Assembly (NCBI RefSeq): GCF_018491765.1
Contig: NZ_JABWCU010000009.1
Coordinates: 62,001-126,000, forward strand
DNA from: Novosphingobium profundi
GTDB lineage: Bacteria > Pseudomonadota > Alphaproteobacteria > Sphingomonadales > Sphingomonadaceae
DNA length: 64,000 nt
Direction of reading: 5' to 3'
Position 1 is the first letter of the stretch. Every line of letters starts with the position of its first letter. Shown here piece by piece: positions 10,825-19,671 of this stretch. Under the pieces are notes generated by a model. That model saw only the letters and a program-made list of their open reading frames with translations, was not told where the DNA came from and searched no databases. The translations under genes were made by a program, and so were the position numbers.

Positions 10825-11544
10825 TTAGCGCAATCTCTTGATATAAAGCGCTCCTTCACGGTTCTCGGTCGCGAAGTTCGGCAAGCTCTGAACGAGTTCT
10901 GAAAGTCGCGAGAAGCCATAGCTTCGCGCATCGAAGCTCGAACGATTGGCAACGCGCTGGCCCACTTCGGAAAGGCTTGCGAACCCGTCGTCATCGCGCC
11001 GACTGGCGCGCCAGGCGTCGCCTAGGAGTGAGATCAGCGTTTCATCGACTTGTGGAATTCGCCCGTTTGCCTTTTCGTTCGTACCGGAAGGTTCGGCAGC
11101 AACAGCGCCAAGATCGATGAAACGGGTGCATGCCTCCCGGAATGCCTCCGGCGTGCGATCGGTGCCAAAGCCGTAGACCGGGGTTCCATTTTGCCGAATC
11201 CGGATGGCGAGCGGCATGAAATCGCTGTCGCTGGTCATCAGCCCGAAACCATCGACATGACCGTCATAAAGCAGGTCCATCGCATCGATCGTCATCTTCA
11301 TGTCGGTCGCGTTCTTGCCCTTGGTCAGGTCGAACTGCTGCTGCGGTTCGAGCGCGTAACGATGAACGAGGCTCGACCACCCCTTGAGTGCGGGCTTGCT
11401 CCAGTTGCCATAGGCCCGCCGGATATTGACCGTGCCCAGATCACCCAGGATCGTCAGCGCACTCTCGAGGCTGGAAGGCGACGCGTTATCGGCATCGATC
11501 AAAAGAGCGATGTTGCGCGTGCGGCTGGTCGGGCGCTGAGCCAT
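10825..11544 (-). CDS. NYN (LabA/PIN-like) domain protein with OST-HTH/LOTUS-like C-terminus
   Basis: This 239-residue protein starts at ATG 11544 (MAQRPTSRTRNIALLIDADNAS); a longer frame runs into the promoter of the next gene. Residues about 11-145 form a NYN domain with conserved acidic residues in LLIDADNA, NATDMKMTIDAMDLLY and GLMTSDSDFMPL, a PIN-like metal-dependent RNase fold. The C-terminal part (SLLGDAWRASRRDDDGFASLSEVGQRV..SFDARSYGFSRL) looks like an OST-HTH/LOTUS RNA-binding module. A ribonuclease role is inferred from the family. Confidence 0.85.
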   Translation of the reverse strand: MAQRPTSRTRNIALLIDADNASPSSLESALTILGDLGTVNIRRAYGNWSKPALKGWSSLVHRYALEPQQQFDLTKGKNATDMKMTIDAMDLLYDGHVDGFGLMTSDSDFMPLAIRIRQNGTPVYGFGTDRTPEAFREACTRFIDLGAVAAEPSGTNEKANGRIPQVDETLISLLGDAWRASRRDDDGFASLSEVGQRVANRSSFDARSYGFSRLSELVQSLPNFATENREGALYIKRLR

Positions 11545-11719
11545 GGGTCTTGTCCTCTTCAATCGGCCCGCTCCCGGGCCTCGTCCGTTCGACCAAAGCA
11601 ATACACCGCAGGCCACGAGGTTGCATGCGAAGCTTCGGCTCCGCCCTGCCCCCTTGCAATGCCCTCGCCCGCCTACCAAACTAAGGCGACAATCCGCGCC
11701 CGGATGACAAGGATCCACG

Positions 11720-12571
11720 ATGCAACGCTTTGAAGGCACGAGCCAATATGTTGCGACCGACGACCTGAAGGTCGCAGTCAACGCCGCCGTCCTGCTGCGC
11801 CGCCCCTTATTGGTGAAAGGCGAACCGGGCACCGGCAAGACGGTTCTCGCCGAACAGATCGCCGAGGCGCTGGACGCGCCGCTCATCACCTGGAACGTCA
11901 AGTCGACGACCAAGGCCCACCAGGGGCTCTACGAATACGACGCGGTCGGTCGCCTGCGCGATGGGCAACTGGGCGAAGCGCGCGTCCACGACATCTCGAA
12001 CTACATCCGCAAGGGCAAGCTGTGGGAAGCCTTCACCAGCGAGCGCCTGCCCGTGCTGCTGATCGACGAGATCGACAAGGCCGACATCGAGTTTCCCAAC
12101 GACCTGCTCGCCGAACTCGATCGCATGGCCTTCGACGTCTACGAAACCGGAGAGCACATCGCCGCGCGCGAACGCCCGATCGTGGTGATCACCTCGAACA
12201 ATGAGAAGGACCTGCCCGACGCATTCCTGCGCCGCTGCTTCTTCCACTACATCGCCTTTCCCGACCGCGCGACGATGGAGGCGATCATCGACGTCCATTT
12301 CCCGCAAATCCAGAAAACCCTGGTGCGCAAAGCCATGGAAATCTTCTACGAATTGCGCGAGGTACCCGGCCTCAAGAAGAAGCCCTCGACCAGCGAACTG
12401 CTTGACTGGCTCAAGCTCCTGATGAACGAGGACATGCCGCTCGACGTCCTGCAAAGCCGCGACGCGGGCAAGGCAATTCCACCTCTCCACGGAGCCTTGC
12501 TCAAGAACGAACAGGACGTCATGCTCTTCGAACGCCTGGCGTTCATGGCCCGGCGCGGAAACGGACAATGA
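11720..12571 (+). CDS. MoxR family AAA+ ATPase
   Basis: The 283-residue AAA+ protein has Walker A GEPGTGKT (about residues 34-41), Walker B LLIDEIDKAD, sensor-like VITSNNEKDLPDAFLRRC and an arginine-finger region. MoxR ATPases act with von Willebrand factor A proteins as chaperones that mature metal cofactors or complexes. A CoxE-like VWA protein is encoded three genes downstream in the same overlapping run, making it the probable partner. The stop overlaps the next start (ATGA at 12568). Confidence 0.9.
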   Translation: MQRFEGTSQYVATDDLKVAVNAAVLLRRPLLVKGEPGTGKTVLAEQIAEALDAPLITWNVKSTTKAHQGLYEYDAVGRLRDGQLGEARVHDISNYIRKGKLWEAFTSERLPVLLIDEIDKADIEFPNDLLAELDRMAFDVYETGEHIAARERPIVVITSNNEKDLPDAFLRRCFFHYIAFPDRATMEAIIDVHFPQIQKTLVRKAMEIFYELREVPGLKKKPSTSELLDWLKLLMNEDMPLDVLQSRDAGKAIPPLHGALLKNEQDVMLFERLAFMARRGNGQ

Positions 12572-12993
12572 CGACACCTTATACCGGACGCTGCGCCTGT
12601 GGCGCGATCACCCTCGAAATCGCCGGAGAGCCTGTTGGTACGCGCCAGTGCTGGTGCCGCCAATGCCAGCAACTCGCGGCGGGCGGCCCTACCAACAATG
12701 CGATGTTCAAGGCGCAGGACGTCACGCTTCAGGGCGAAACCGCCTCGGCAAGCTGGACGGCCGCCAGCGGCAATACGCTGACGTTCCATTTCTGTCCCAA
12801 GTGCGGGACGCAAATCTATGGACAAAGCTCGGCCCGCCAGCACCTCATGACGATGCGCATGGGGGCACTCGATGCCGATCACGGCCTGCGACCCTCCATG
12901 GCGATCTGGACTGAAGATGCGCCCGATTGGGCGGTCATCGATTCCGAGCTCGAAGTCTGGCCCCAGCAACCTCCGGCTCCGCCCCCGGCGTGA
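12568..12993 (+). CDS. GFA/CENP-V family zinc protein
   Basis: The 141-residue protein carries the GFA fold with zinc-ligand motifs RCACGAITLE, CWCRQCQQL and FCPKCGTQIYG. The family is named for glutathione-dependent formaldehyde-activating enzyme, but most members have no proven substrate. It sits between the MoxR gene and the DUF817 gene with overlaps on both sides (ATGA, GTGA), so it is cotranscribed with the MoxR-VWA pair. The C-terminus ends in a Pro-rich tail. Confidence 0.85.
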   Translation: MTTPYTGRCACGAITLEIAGEPVGTRQCWCRQCQQLAAGGPTNNAMFKAQDVTLQGETASASWTAASGNTLTFHFCPKCGTQIYGQSSARQHLMTMRMGALDADHGLRPSMAIWTEDAPDWAVIDSELEVWPQQPPAPPPA

Positions 12994-13868
12994 GCACCGC
13001 GCTCGAACACACCCGGTTCGCCCGCGTGCGAACGCGGCTGGAGGCCTTCGAGCCGCGGCCTGGCTGGCGCGCGTGGACCTACGAATTCCTGCTTTTCGGC
13101 TTCAAGCAAGGCTGGGCCTGCCTGTTCGGCGGCCTGCTGCTCGTGCTCCTTTTCGCCACCCACCTCTTCTATCCCGACACGGCCCCGCTCACCCGCTACG
13201 ATTTTCTGACGATAGCGGCGCTTGGCATCCAGCTGGCCATGCTGGCCTTGCGGTTGGAGACGCTCGACGAGGCCAAGGTCATCCTTGCCTTCCACGTCGT
13301 GGGCACGGTCATGGAGCTGTTCAAGACAGCGCATGGGTCCTGGCTCTATCCTGAGCCCAGCTTGCTGCGGATCGGCGCAGTCCCCTTGTTCTCGGGCTTC
13401 ATGTACGCCGCCGTCGGCAGCTACATCGCACGGGTCTGGCGCATTTTCGACTTTCGCTTCACCGCCTATCCGCCGCGCGAGTGGAGCGTCTTCCTGGCCA
13501 TCGCGATCTACGTCAATTTCTTCGCACACCATTGGCTTCCCGACGCGCGGCTGGGCCTCTTCGCCTGCCTCGGCTTGCTCTTCGCCCGTACCCGCATCTG
13601 GTTTCGCGTCTGGCGTGAGGATCGCTGGATGCCACTGCTCCTGGGCTGGTTCCTGGTCGCGCTTTTCATCTGGTTCGCCGAGAACCTCGCAACCTTTTCG
13701 CGCGCGTGGATCTACCCGGCGCAGGCCCATGGCTGGACCCTCGTGCATCCTGCGAAGCTGGGGGCCTGGTATCTTCTCATGTATATCTCGTTCGTGCTGG
13801 TTGCCGTCGTCCATCACCCCCGAACGCGCCAGCTGCCCGGCGCCGGAACGCCCGCGCCATGTTCCTGA
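12990..13868 (+). CDS. DUF817 family integral membrane protein
   Basis: The 292-residue protein has about 7-8 hydrophobic segments and matches the DUF817 pattern (WTYEFLLFGFKQGWACLFGG; AHGSWLYPEPS; FFAHHWLPDAR; FWFAENLATFS-type segment). The start is GTG 12990, overlapping the previous stop as GTGA; upstream in-frame ATG 12927 lies inside the GFA gene. The function is unknown. It overlaps the VWA gene by 10 bases, placing it in the MoxR-VWA transcription unit, although the link may be only positional. Confidence 0.82.
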   Translation: MSTALEHTRFARVRTRLEAFEPRPGWRAWTYEFLLFGFKQGWACLFGGLLLVLLFATHLFYPDTAPLTRYDFLTIAALGIQLAMLALRLETLDEAKVILAFHVVGTVMELFKTAHGSWLYPEPSLLRIGAVPLFSGFMYAAVGSYIARVWRIFDFRFTAYPPREWSVFLAIAIYVNFFAHHWLPDARLGLFACLGLLFARTRIWFRVWREDRWMPLLLGWFLVALFIWFAENLATFSRAWIYPAQAHGWTLVHPAKLGAWYLLMYISFVLVAVVHHPRTRQLPGAGTPAPCS

Positions 13869-15037
13869 ACTTTGTCGACGAACTGCGCCATGCGGGGATC
13901 CAGGCCTCACTCAAGGAGCACCTTCTCCTGCTCGAAGCGCTCGACAAGGGCGTGATCGCGCAGACACCGGAAGCCTTCTACTATCTTGCCCGCGCGACGT
14001 TCGTGAAGGACGAGGGCCTGCTCGACCGCTTCGACCAGGTCTTCCAGAAGGTCTTCAAGGGGGTCTTCACCGAGTTCGGACAGCAGCCGGTCGAAGTTCC
14101 CGAGGAATGGCTCAAGCAACTCGCCGAACGCTATTTCACCCCCGAGGAAATGGAGCGGATCGCCTCGCTCGGCGATTGGGACACGATCATGGACACCCTG
14201 CGCCAGCGCCTTGAGGAGCAGAAGGAGCGGCACCAGGGCGGCAGCAAGTGGATCGGCACGGGCGGCACCTCCCCCTTCGGCCACTCGGGCTACAATCCGG
14301 AAGGGGTGCGCATTGGTGGCGAAAGCAAGCACAAGCGCGCGATCAAGGTCTGGGAAAAGCGCGAATTCGCGAACCTCGACAATACGCGCGAACTTGGCAC
14401 CCGGACCATGAAAGTGGCGCTGCGGCGGTTGCGACGCTTTGCCCGCGAGGGCGCCAGTGAGGAACTCGACCTCGATGCGACCATCCGCGGTACCGCCAAA
14501 CAGGGCTGGCTTGACATCCGCATGCGCCCCGAACGGCACAACGCGGTGAAGGTGTTGCTCTTCCTCGACGTCGGCGGATCCATGGACCCCTTCGTCACGA
14601 TGGTGGAGGACCTTTTCAGCGCAGCCACCGGCGAATTCAAGAACCTCGAGTTCTTCTACTTCCACAACTGCCTCTACGAAGGCGTCTGGAAGGACAACGC
14701 CCGGCGCTGGTCGCAGCGCATCGCGACCTGGGACATCCTTCATAAGTACGGGCATGACTACAAGGTGATCTTCGTGGGGGACGCGGCGATGAGCCCCTAC
14801 GAGATCAGCTATCCGGGCGGATCGGTAGAACACATGAACGAAGAGCCCGGCTCAAGCTGGATGCGCCGCGTGGTCCAGACTTATCCCGCAACGGTCTGGC
14901 TGAACCCCGTGCCCGAACCGCAATGGGGTTACACGCAGTCGACCAGGATGATGCGCGAACTGGTCCAGGACGCCATGTTCCCGCTGACCCTTGCCGGTCT
15001 CGACGGCGCGATGCGGCACCTGACCCGCCGCACATGA
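13859..15037 (+). CDS. CoxE-like von Willebrand factor A domain protein
   Basis: The protein is 392 residues from ATG 13859. The N-terminal 200 residues are helical and charged; the VWA domain begins near residue 230 (KVLLFLDVGGSMDPFV). The MIDAS motif reads D237-V-G-G-S241, so the first serine of canonical DxSxS is glycine. TFFNN-like strands (NLEFFYFHNCLYEGVW) and VIFVGDAAMSPYEI follow. CoxE-type proteins pair with MoxR ATPases, as in CO dehydrogenase maturation. With the MoxR protein encoded upstream, this is probably a metallochaperone or complex-assembly pair whose client is not in the window. Confidence 0.88.
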   Translation: MFLNFVDELRHAGIQASLKEHLLLLEALDKGVIAQTPEAFYYLARATFVKDEGLLDRFDQVFQKVFKGVFTEFGQQPVEVPEEWLKQLAERYFTPEEMERIASLGDWDTIMDTLRQRLEEQKERHQGGSKWIGTGGTSPFGHSGYNPEGVRIGGESKHKRAIKVWEKREFANLDNTRELGTRTMKVALRRLRRFAREGASEELDLDATIRGTAKQGWLDIRMRPERHNAVKVLLFLDVGGSMDPFVTMVEDLFSAATGEFKNLEFFYFHNCLYEGVWKDNARRWSQRIATWDILHKYGHDYKVIFVGDAAMSPYEISYPGGSVEHMNEEPGSSWMRRVVQTYPATVWLNPVPEPQWGYTQSTRMMRELVQDAMFPLTLAGLDGAMRHLTRRT

Positions 15038-15080
15038 TCGCGCTTCGAACACGTGGCGCGTGAATAAGTGCATGGGTGGT

Positions 15081-15102
15081 ATGCATTCGTGACGAATTGC
15101 AT
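15081..15102. promoter_or_regulatory. Palindrome upstream of the extradiol dioxygenase-like gene
   Basis: ATGCA-TTCGT-G-ACGAA-T-TGCAT is an almost perfect 22-bp palindrome 30 bases before the start at 15132. Its size and position suit an operator for a dimeric regulator; none is encoded next to it. Confidence 0.45.
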
Positions 15103-15131
15103 GCCGCGCCGCCAACGACCATCTTCTAGGC

Positions 15132-15941
15132 ATGCACCAGACCATGCCCTCCCTCTTCGTCGGCCACGGCTCGCCCATGACCATGATCACCGACAACCCC
15201 GAGCGCCGTTTCCTGGAGGCGCTGGGTCGAGCGTTGCCCCGCCCCAAGGCGATCCTCACGGTCACCGCGCATTGGGAGACGCGAGGGGCAACGCACTTCA
15301 GCGCAGAGGAATTTCCCCGCACGATCCATGACTTCCGGGGATTTCCTCAGGAACTTTACGAAATGCTCTATCCGGCCGCGACCTCGCCCGAACTGCAGCA
15401 AGCCATCGCCGCGCGCGCTGGCGACATTCCCGTTCGCGGCGATGCGAGCTGGGGCTTCGACCACGGCGTCTGGGGCGTGCTGCGTCCACTCTTTCCCGAG
15501 GCCGACATTCCCGTAGTCGCCATGAGCATCAACCACGCCCTCACGCCCGAGCAGCACCTGACCCTGGCCCAAAGGCTAGCCCCCCTGCGCCGTGAAGGGG
15601 TGCTGATCGTTGCGAGCGGCAACATCGTGCACAACTTGCGGCTCTGGCGCGGTTCGCAAGGAACCAAGCCGGAATGGGCCGTCGAATTCCAGCAGCGGAT
15701 CAACCAGGCCGTGATCGCCAACGACCTTGCCGCGCTCACGCAATTCTCACGCGAGGACCAGGCGGCCGCCAACGCGATCAATTCGGCGGAACACTACCTG
15801 CCGCTGCTCTACGCTGTCGGCGCGCGACTGCCCGAAGACCAGGTCGGCCTGTTCAACGACACCATCGACTCGGCGCTGTCGATGACCTCGTACCTGCTGG
15901 GCGACACCCGCGTCCTCGACGAGGTCGCCCTGCCCGCGTGA
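15132..15941 (+). CDS. Class III extradiol (DODA/LigB-type) dioxygenase family protein
   Basis: The 269-residue protein has the YgiD/DODA pattern of metal ligands: His in FVGHGSPMT, His in TAHWET, the DHGVWGVLRP active-site motif and His in SGNIVHNL. Family members cleave catechol-type rings (4,5-DOPA dioxygenase in E. coli and plants) using Zn(II) or Fe(II). The natural substrate cannot be read from the sequence. Upstream lies a palindrome that could be its operator, and its stop is 3 bases from the convergent NamZ gene. Confidence 0.85.
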   Translation: MHQTMPSLFVGHGSPMTMITDNPERRFLEALGRALPRPKAILTVTAHWETRGATHFSAEEFPRTIHDFRGFPQELYEMLYPAATSPELQQAIAARAGDIPVRGDASWGFDHGVWGVLRPLFPEADIPVVAMSINHALTPEQHLTLAQRLAPLRREGVLIVASGNIVHNLRLWRGSQGTKPEWAVEFQQRINQAVIANDLAALTQFSREDQAAANAINSAEHYLPLLYAVGARLPEDQVGLFNDTIDSALSMTSYLLGDTRVLDEVALPA

Positions 15942-15944
15942 TCC

Positions 15945-17150
15945 TCAGGCGGGGTAAAGCAGCAGATCGGCGACTTCGGCGCGCCACGCGGCTTCGTCGG
16001 CACGGGCCAGCGCGTCGAGATCGCCCGGCAAGGCGCTGCGATCATCCACCCATTCGCGCAGTGCCGGACCGCCGTTGATCACGTCGATGGCGAGGCGATC
16101 GAACTCGTACTCGTAGGGAAAATCGCGCCAGAGCGGATAGTCGGGATAGAGATTGCGGATCGCCTTGAAGGCCAGCGCCTGAAGACGCCAGGGCTTGAAC
16201 GCACCGTGATCGTAGAAGCCGCCTTCGGCATGGATCATGAGCGCACTGCACAGTGTGCCCTGGTGCTTGTGGAAGGTCGGCTCGAACCAGCATTCGCGTA
16301 GCGCGCAGCCCGCCATCCACTCCGGTGCAATCCGCTCCATTTCGGCCAGGATCGCCTTGGCGTCGAGATCGGGCGCACCGAACAGCACTTCGAGCGGGCG
16401 CGTGGTGCCACGCCCTTCCGATACCGTCGCCCCCTCGATCATGACCGTGCCGGCATAGGCGCGCGCCATGTTGAGGTTCGCCGCGTTCGGGCTGGGATTG
16501 ATCCAGATGCGGTCCTGCGGCCAGCCAAAGCCGGGCCCCGCCAGCGGCTCCCAACCCTCCATCGCGATCACCTGGTAATCAACGTCGAGCTGGAAATGGC
16601 GGACGAACCAGTGGCCCATTTCGCCCAGTGTCAAACCATGACGCATCGGCATCGGACCCGCGCCGACGAAGCTTTCCTGCCCCGGCAGGAGCGTGGTCCC
16701 CTCGACCGGACGCCCCGCGGGATTGGGACGGTCGAGCACCCAGACCGACTTGCCCCCTTCGGCGGCGGCCTCGAGCAGGTAGAGCAAGGTCGTCACGAAA
16801 GTGTAGATGCGGCAGCCCAGATCCTGAAGATCGAACAGGAAGACGTCGGCGGTGTCCATCATCGCCGCGCTGGGGCGGCGCACTTCACCGTAGAGGCTGA
16901 AGACCGGAATGCCGTGGACCGGGTCGCGCTCATCCGCGGTTTCGACCATGTTATCCTGCTTGTCGCCCTTGAGCCCGTGCTGCGGGCCGAAGGCCGACGT
17001 CACGTTCACGCCCGCCGCGATCAACGCGTCGAGCGAATGGACAAGGTCCTTCGTAACCGAGGCGGGATGGGCTACGAGAGCGACGCGCTGGCCTTCGAGG
17101 GGCTTGCGCAGTTCAGGGTCTGCGAGGAGACGATCGATACCGAAGTTCAT
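15945..17150 (-). CDS. DUF1343 exo-beta-N-acetylmuramidase (NamZ-like)
   Basis: The protein is 401 residues from ATG 17150 (MNFGIDRLL). It shows the DUF1343 core: VALVAHPASVTKD, FGPQHGLKGDKQDN, GIPVFSLYG, DVFLFDLQDLGCRIYTF and VLDRPNPAG. NamZ enzymes remove terminal N-acetylmuramic acid from peptidoglycan fragments. There is no signal peptide, so it would act in the cytoplasm unless the true start differs. It overlaps the DOMON-like gene by 4 bases (ATGA), so both are translated from one message. Confidence 0.88.
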   Translation of the reverse strand: MNFGIDRLLADPELRKPLEGQRVALVAHPASVTKDLVHSLDALIAAGVNVTSAFGPQHGLKGDKQDNMVETADERDPVHGIPVFSLYGEVRRPSAAMMDTADVFLFDLQDLGCRIYTFVTTLLYLLEAAAEGGKSVWVLDRPNPAGRPVEGTTLLPGQESFVGAGPMPMRHGLTLGEMGHWFVRHFQLDVDYQVIAMEGWEPLAGPGFGWPQDRIWINPSPNAANLNMARAYAGTVMIEGATVSEGRGTTRPLEVLFGAPDLDAKAILAEMERIAPEWMAGCALRECWFEPTFHKHQGTLCSALMIHAEGGFYDHGAFKPWRLQALAFKAIRNLYPDYPLWRDFPYEYEFDRLAIDVINGGPALREWVDDRSALPGDLDALARADEAAWRAEVADLLLYPA

Positions 17151-17692
17151 GCTCCTTCCGGTGCCGCAAGCGCGAGCGTGAAGCAAGCCGGATCGTGGAA
17201 GTCGGGCTGCGAAGCGCCATGGACGAGCGCCCAGTAGCTGCGCTGCCCGCCGGTCTCCTCGAGGACGGCGGTGATCCCGCAACGCCAGGGAAAGGCCGGC
17301 AGGGCTGCGCGCGGCAAGGCGGCATCGAAGATCGCGAGCGTCTCGCCCTTGCGCATCGTGCAGACCGGTTCGTGGGGCATCGGCCGCGGCTCCATGCCGG
17401 TCCGGATCGCGCTGAAATCATAAGCCGCCCAACGCTCCGAAGGCGACAGGTTGAATTCGCTGTAGCCGTCCTCAACAGGGCTGGCGAGAAAGAACTCGAA
17501 GCAGGTCGTCTGCCACAGGTTGTCCGCCCGGCCCTTGCCCGCGAAGGCCGGAACGACGAGTTCACCCGCGCCCTCGATGCGCCAGCGCAGCCGCAGCCAT
17601 TCGCCGTCGGGCGTAACGCGCCCGCGCACTGCGGTTATGGTTCTGGCGGGTGTCTGCGGGTGACAGACAAGCGTAAAGGTCTCGGACGACAT
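17147..17692 (-). CDS. DOMON-like domain protein
   Basis: The protein is 181 residues from ATG 17692 (MSSETFTLVCHP); the frame is open further upstream but would overlap the tyrS start region. It looks like the DOMON-like type I family (DNLWQTTCFEFFLASPVEDGYSEFNLSPSERWAAYDF), a beta-sandwich that binds carbohydrate or heme in relatives. The ligand is unknown. It is the first gene of a two-gene unit with the NamZ-like enzyme, hinting at a cell-wall sugar connection. Confidence 0.75.
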   Translation of the reverse strand: MSSETFTLVCHPQTPARTITAVRGRVTPDGEWLRLRWRIEGAGELVVPAFAGKGRADNLWQTTCFEFFLASPVEDGYSEFNLSPSERWAAYDFSAIRTGMEPRPMPHEPVCTMRKGETLAIFDAALPRAALPAFPWRCGITAVLEETGGQRSYWALVHGASQPDFHDPACFTLALAAPEGA

Positions 17693-17807
17693 GCGAATTC
17701 GATCTCCTCGGTCGCGGCCATCGTTTTTAGCGAGCGCTGCGACAGGCGTCGAGACCGCGCCCACACTCTTGCCACCCGCCTCGCCGGTGGCTAAGCGCTC
17801 GTCCATC

Positions 17808-19040
17808 ATGACCCAGTACAAATCGGACCTGCTTCGCCTGCTCGATGAGCGCGGTTACATCCACCAGATGACCGACGCACACGAGCTTGACGCCCTTGCC
17901 ACCAAGCAGGTCGTACCGGGTTACGTGGGCTTCGATGCCACGGCCTCCTCGCTCCATGTCGGCAACCTCGTCTCGATCATGCTGCTGCGCCGTCTCCAGC
18001 AGGCTGGCCACAAGCCGGTCGTGCTTATGGGCGGTGGCACCACGCGGATCGGCGACCCCACCGGCAAGGACGAAGTGCGCAAGATGCTGTCGGACGAGGC
18101 CATCGAAGGCAACATCGCCTCGATCCGCACCGCCTTCGAGCGGTTCCTGACCTTCGGCGACGGACCGACCGATGCGGTCATGGTCAACAACCACGACTGG
18201 CTGGGCAAGATCGGCTACATCGAGATGCTCCAGAAGGTCGGCACGCACTTCACCGTGAACCGCATGCTGAGCTTCGATTCGGTCAAGCTGCGCCTCGAGC
18301 GCGAGCAGCCGATGACCTTCCTCGAATTCAATTACATGATCCTGCAAGGCTACGATTTCCGCCACCTCAGCGACACCATGGGCGTGCGGCTGCAGATGGG
18401 CGGATCGGACCAGTGGGGCAACATCGTCAACGGCGTCGAACTGGCCCGTCGCATGGATGGCAAGGAGGTCTTCGGCCTCACCACCCCGCTCATCACCAAG
18501 GCCGACGGCACCAAGATGGGCAAGTCGGTTTCGGGTGCGGTCTGGCTCAACGAGGCCATGCTGCCCTCGTACGACTACTGGCAGTTCTGGCGCAATTGCG
18601 ACGACCGTGACGTAGGCAAGTTCCTGCGCCTGTTCACCGACCTGCCGCTCGACGAGATCGCCCGCCTCGAGGCGCTCGAGGGCAGCGCGATCAACGACGC
18701 CAAGGTGATCCTCGCCAACGAGGCGACCCGTCTGTGCCGTGGCGAAGAGGCCGCGAAGACCGCCGAGGCGACCGCCGCGCAGACTTTCGCCGCCGGTGGC
18801 CTGGGCGAGGACCTGCCCACGCTCGAAGTCGGTTCGGAGGGCGTCCGCCTTGGCGCGGCCTGCACCGCGCTCGGCTTCACCGCCTCGAACGGCGAGGCCA
18901 AGCGCAAGATCGGCGAAGGTGCGGTGCGTCTCGACGAGGTGCTGATGGATGATCCCGGCTTCCTCATCACGGTGGCACACGGCACATCGGCCAAACTGAG
19001 CGTCGGCAAGAAAAAGCACGGTGTTATCAAGGGTATTTAA
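17808..19040 (+). CDS. tyrS: Tyrosyl-tRNA synthetase
   Basis: The protein is 410 residues from ATG 17808 (MTQYKSDLLRLLDERG), the conserved beginning of bacterial TyrRS; an upstream in-frame start would add an unrelated N-terminus. It has the class I HIGH-equivalent HVGN (SSLHVGNLVSIM), the KMSKS-equivalent KMGKS (ADGTKMGKSVSG) and a C-terminal S4-like RNA-binding domain (GEAKRKIGEGAVRLDEVLM). It charges tRNA-Tyr in the cytoplasm. Confidence 0.95.
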   Translation: MTQYKSDLLRLLDERGYIHQMTDAHELDALATKQVVPGYVGFDATASSLHVGNLVSIMLLRRLQQAGHKPVVLMGGGTTRIGDPTGKDEVRKMLSDEAIEGNIASIRTAFERFLTFGDGPTDAVMVNNHDWLGKIGYIEMLQKVGTHFTVNRMLSFDSVKLRLEREQPMTFLEFNYMILQGYDFRHLSDTMGVRLQMGGSDQWGNIVNGVELARRMDGKEVFGLTTPLITKADGTKMGKSVSGAVWLNEAMLPSYDYWQFWRNCDDRDVGKFLRLFTDLPLDEIARLEALEGSAINDAKVILANEATRLCRGEEAAKTAEATAAQTFAAGGLGEDLPTLEVGSEGVRLGAACTALGFTASNGEAKRKIGEGAVRLDEVLMDDPGFLITVAHGTSAKLSVGKKKHGVIKGI

Positions 19041-19148
19041 CCCGGACTAACGGCAAATTCCTGCCATATTGCACAGTCGTCTTAACGCATTGTTTGCCAT
19101 TTTGAGCCAAAGCTGGTCGGAGTCATCCACAAGCAGAGGCAAAAGCCC

Positions 19149-19487
19149 ATGAGTGCAGGAGCACAGCTCACTGTAACCGACAAGCGGCGCGCGGCGCGCC
19201 ACCCCGTCGACTACAAGGTGATTGCCGAGCATCGTCAGCTCGGTGATGTGCATCTTCACATCGTCAATATCTCGGCCCAGGGCTTCATGGCCCAGGGCGA
19301 GCTGGGCCTTGAACGCGGCGAACGTCTGGTGATGCGCCTGCCGGTGATCGGCCGCATCGAGGCGCACCTGATCTGGGCCCACGAAGGGCGTGCCGGTTTC
19401 CAGTTCGAGCGCATCATCCGCATCGACGACTTCCTCAAGCTGGTCGACAACCTCCAGCCCAACCCGCGCCTTCGCCCCCGCCGCTAA
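19149..19487 (+). CDS. PilZ domain protein
   Basis: The 112-residue protein consists mainly of one PilZ domain. The RxxxR arm (RRAARHPVDYKV) and the N-x-S-x-x-G motif (NISAQGFMAQ) needed for cyclic-di-GMP binding are both present in recognisable form. It is probably a stand-alone c-di-GMP effector; its target cannot be named. A second PilZ-like protein is encoded at 48.5 kb. Confidence 0.85.
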   Translation: MSAGAQLTVTDKRRAARHPVDYKVIAEHRQLGDVHLHIVNISAQGFMAQGELGLERGERLVMRLPVIGRIEAHLIWAHEGRAGFQFERIIRIDDFLKLVDNLQPNPRLRPRR

Positions 19488-19671
19488 GAACACGATCGGG
19501 GTCCTGCGCGCCCGTCACGCCGGATACGAGGTCCGGCCACGCGCAAAGCCGAGCCACCAGATCGGGTCGCACCGCACTGGACTTTGAATACCACGGACGC
19601 GTCGCGGGCGAACTGCGCACTTGGGCATGTGCGTCGCGACTCGCTCCGACAAAGATCGTCTACTGGCCATA

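Noticed and set aside
13706..13858. Upstream extension of the VWA gene
   Set aside because: It would lie inside the DUF817 gene in another frame; ATG 13859 gives the family N-terminus and a short overlap.
19052..19098. GGCAAA/TTTGCC inverted repeat after tyrS as a terminator
   Set aside because: The arms are only 6 bp, 35 bases apart, with no T-run.
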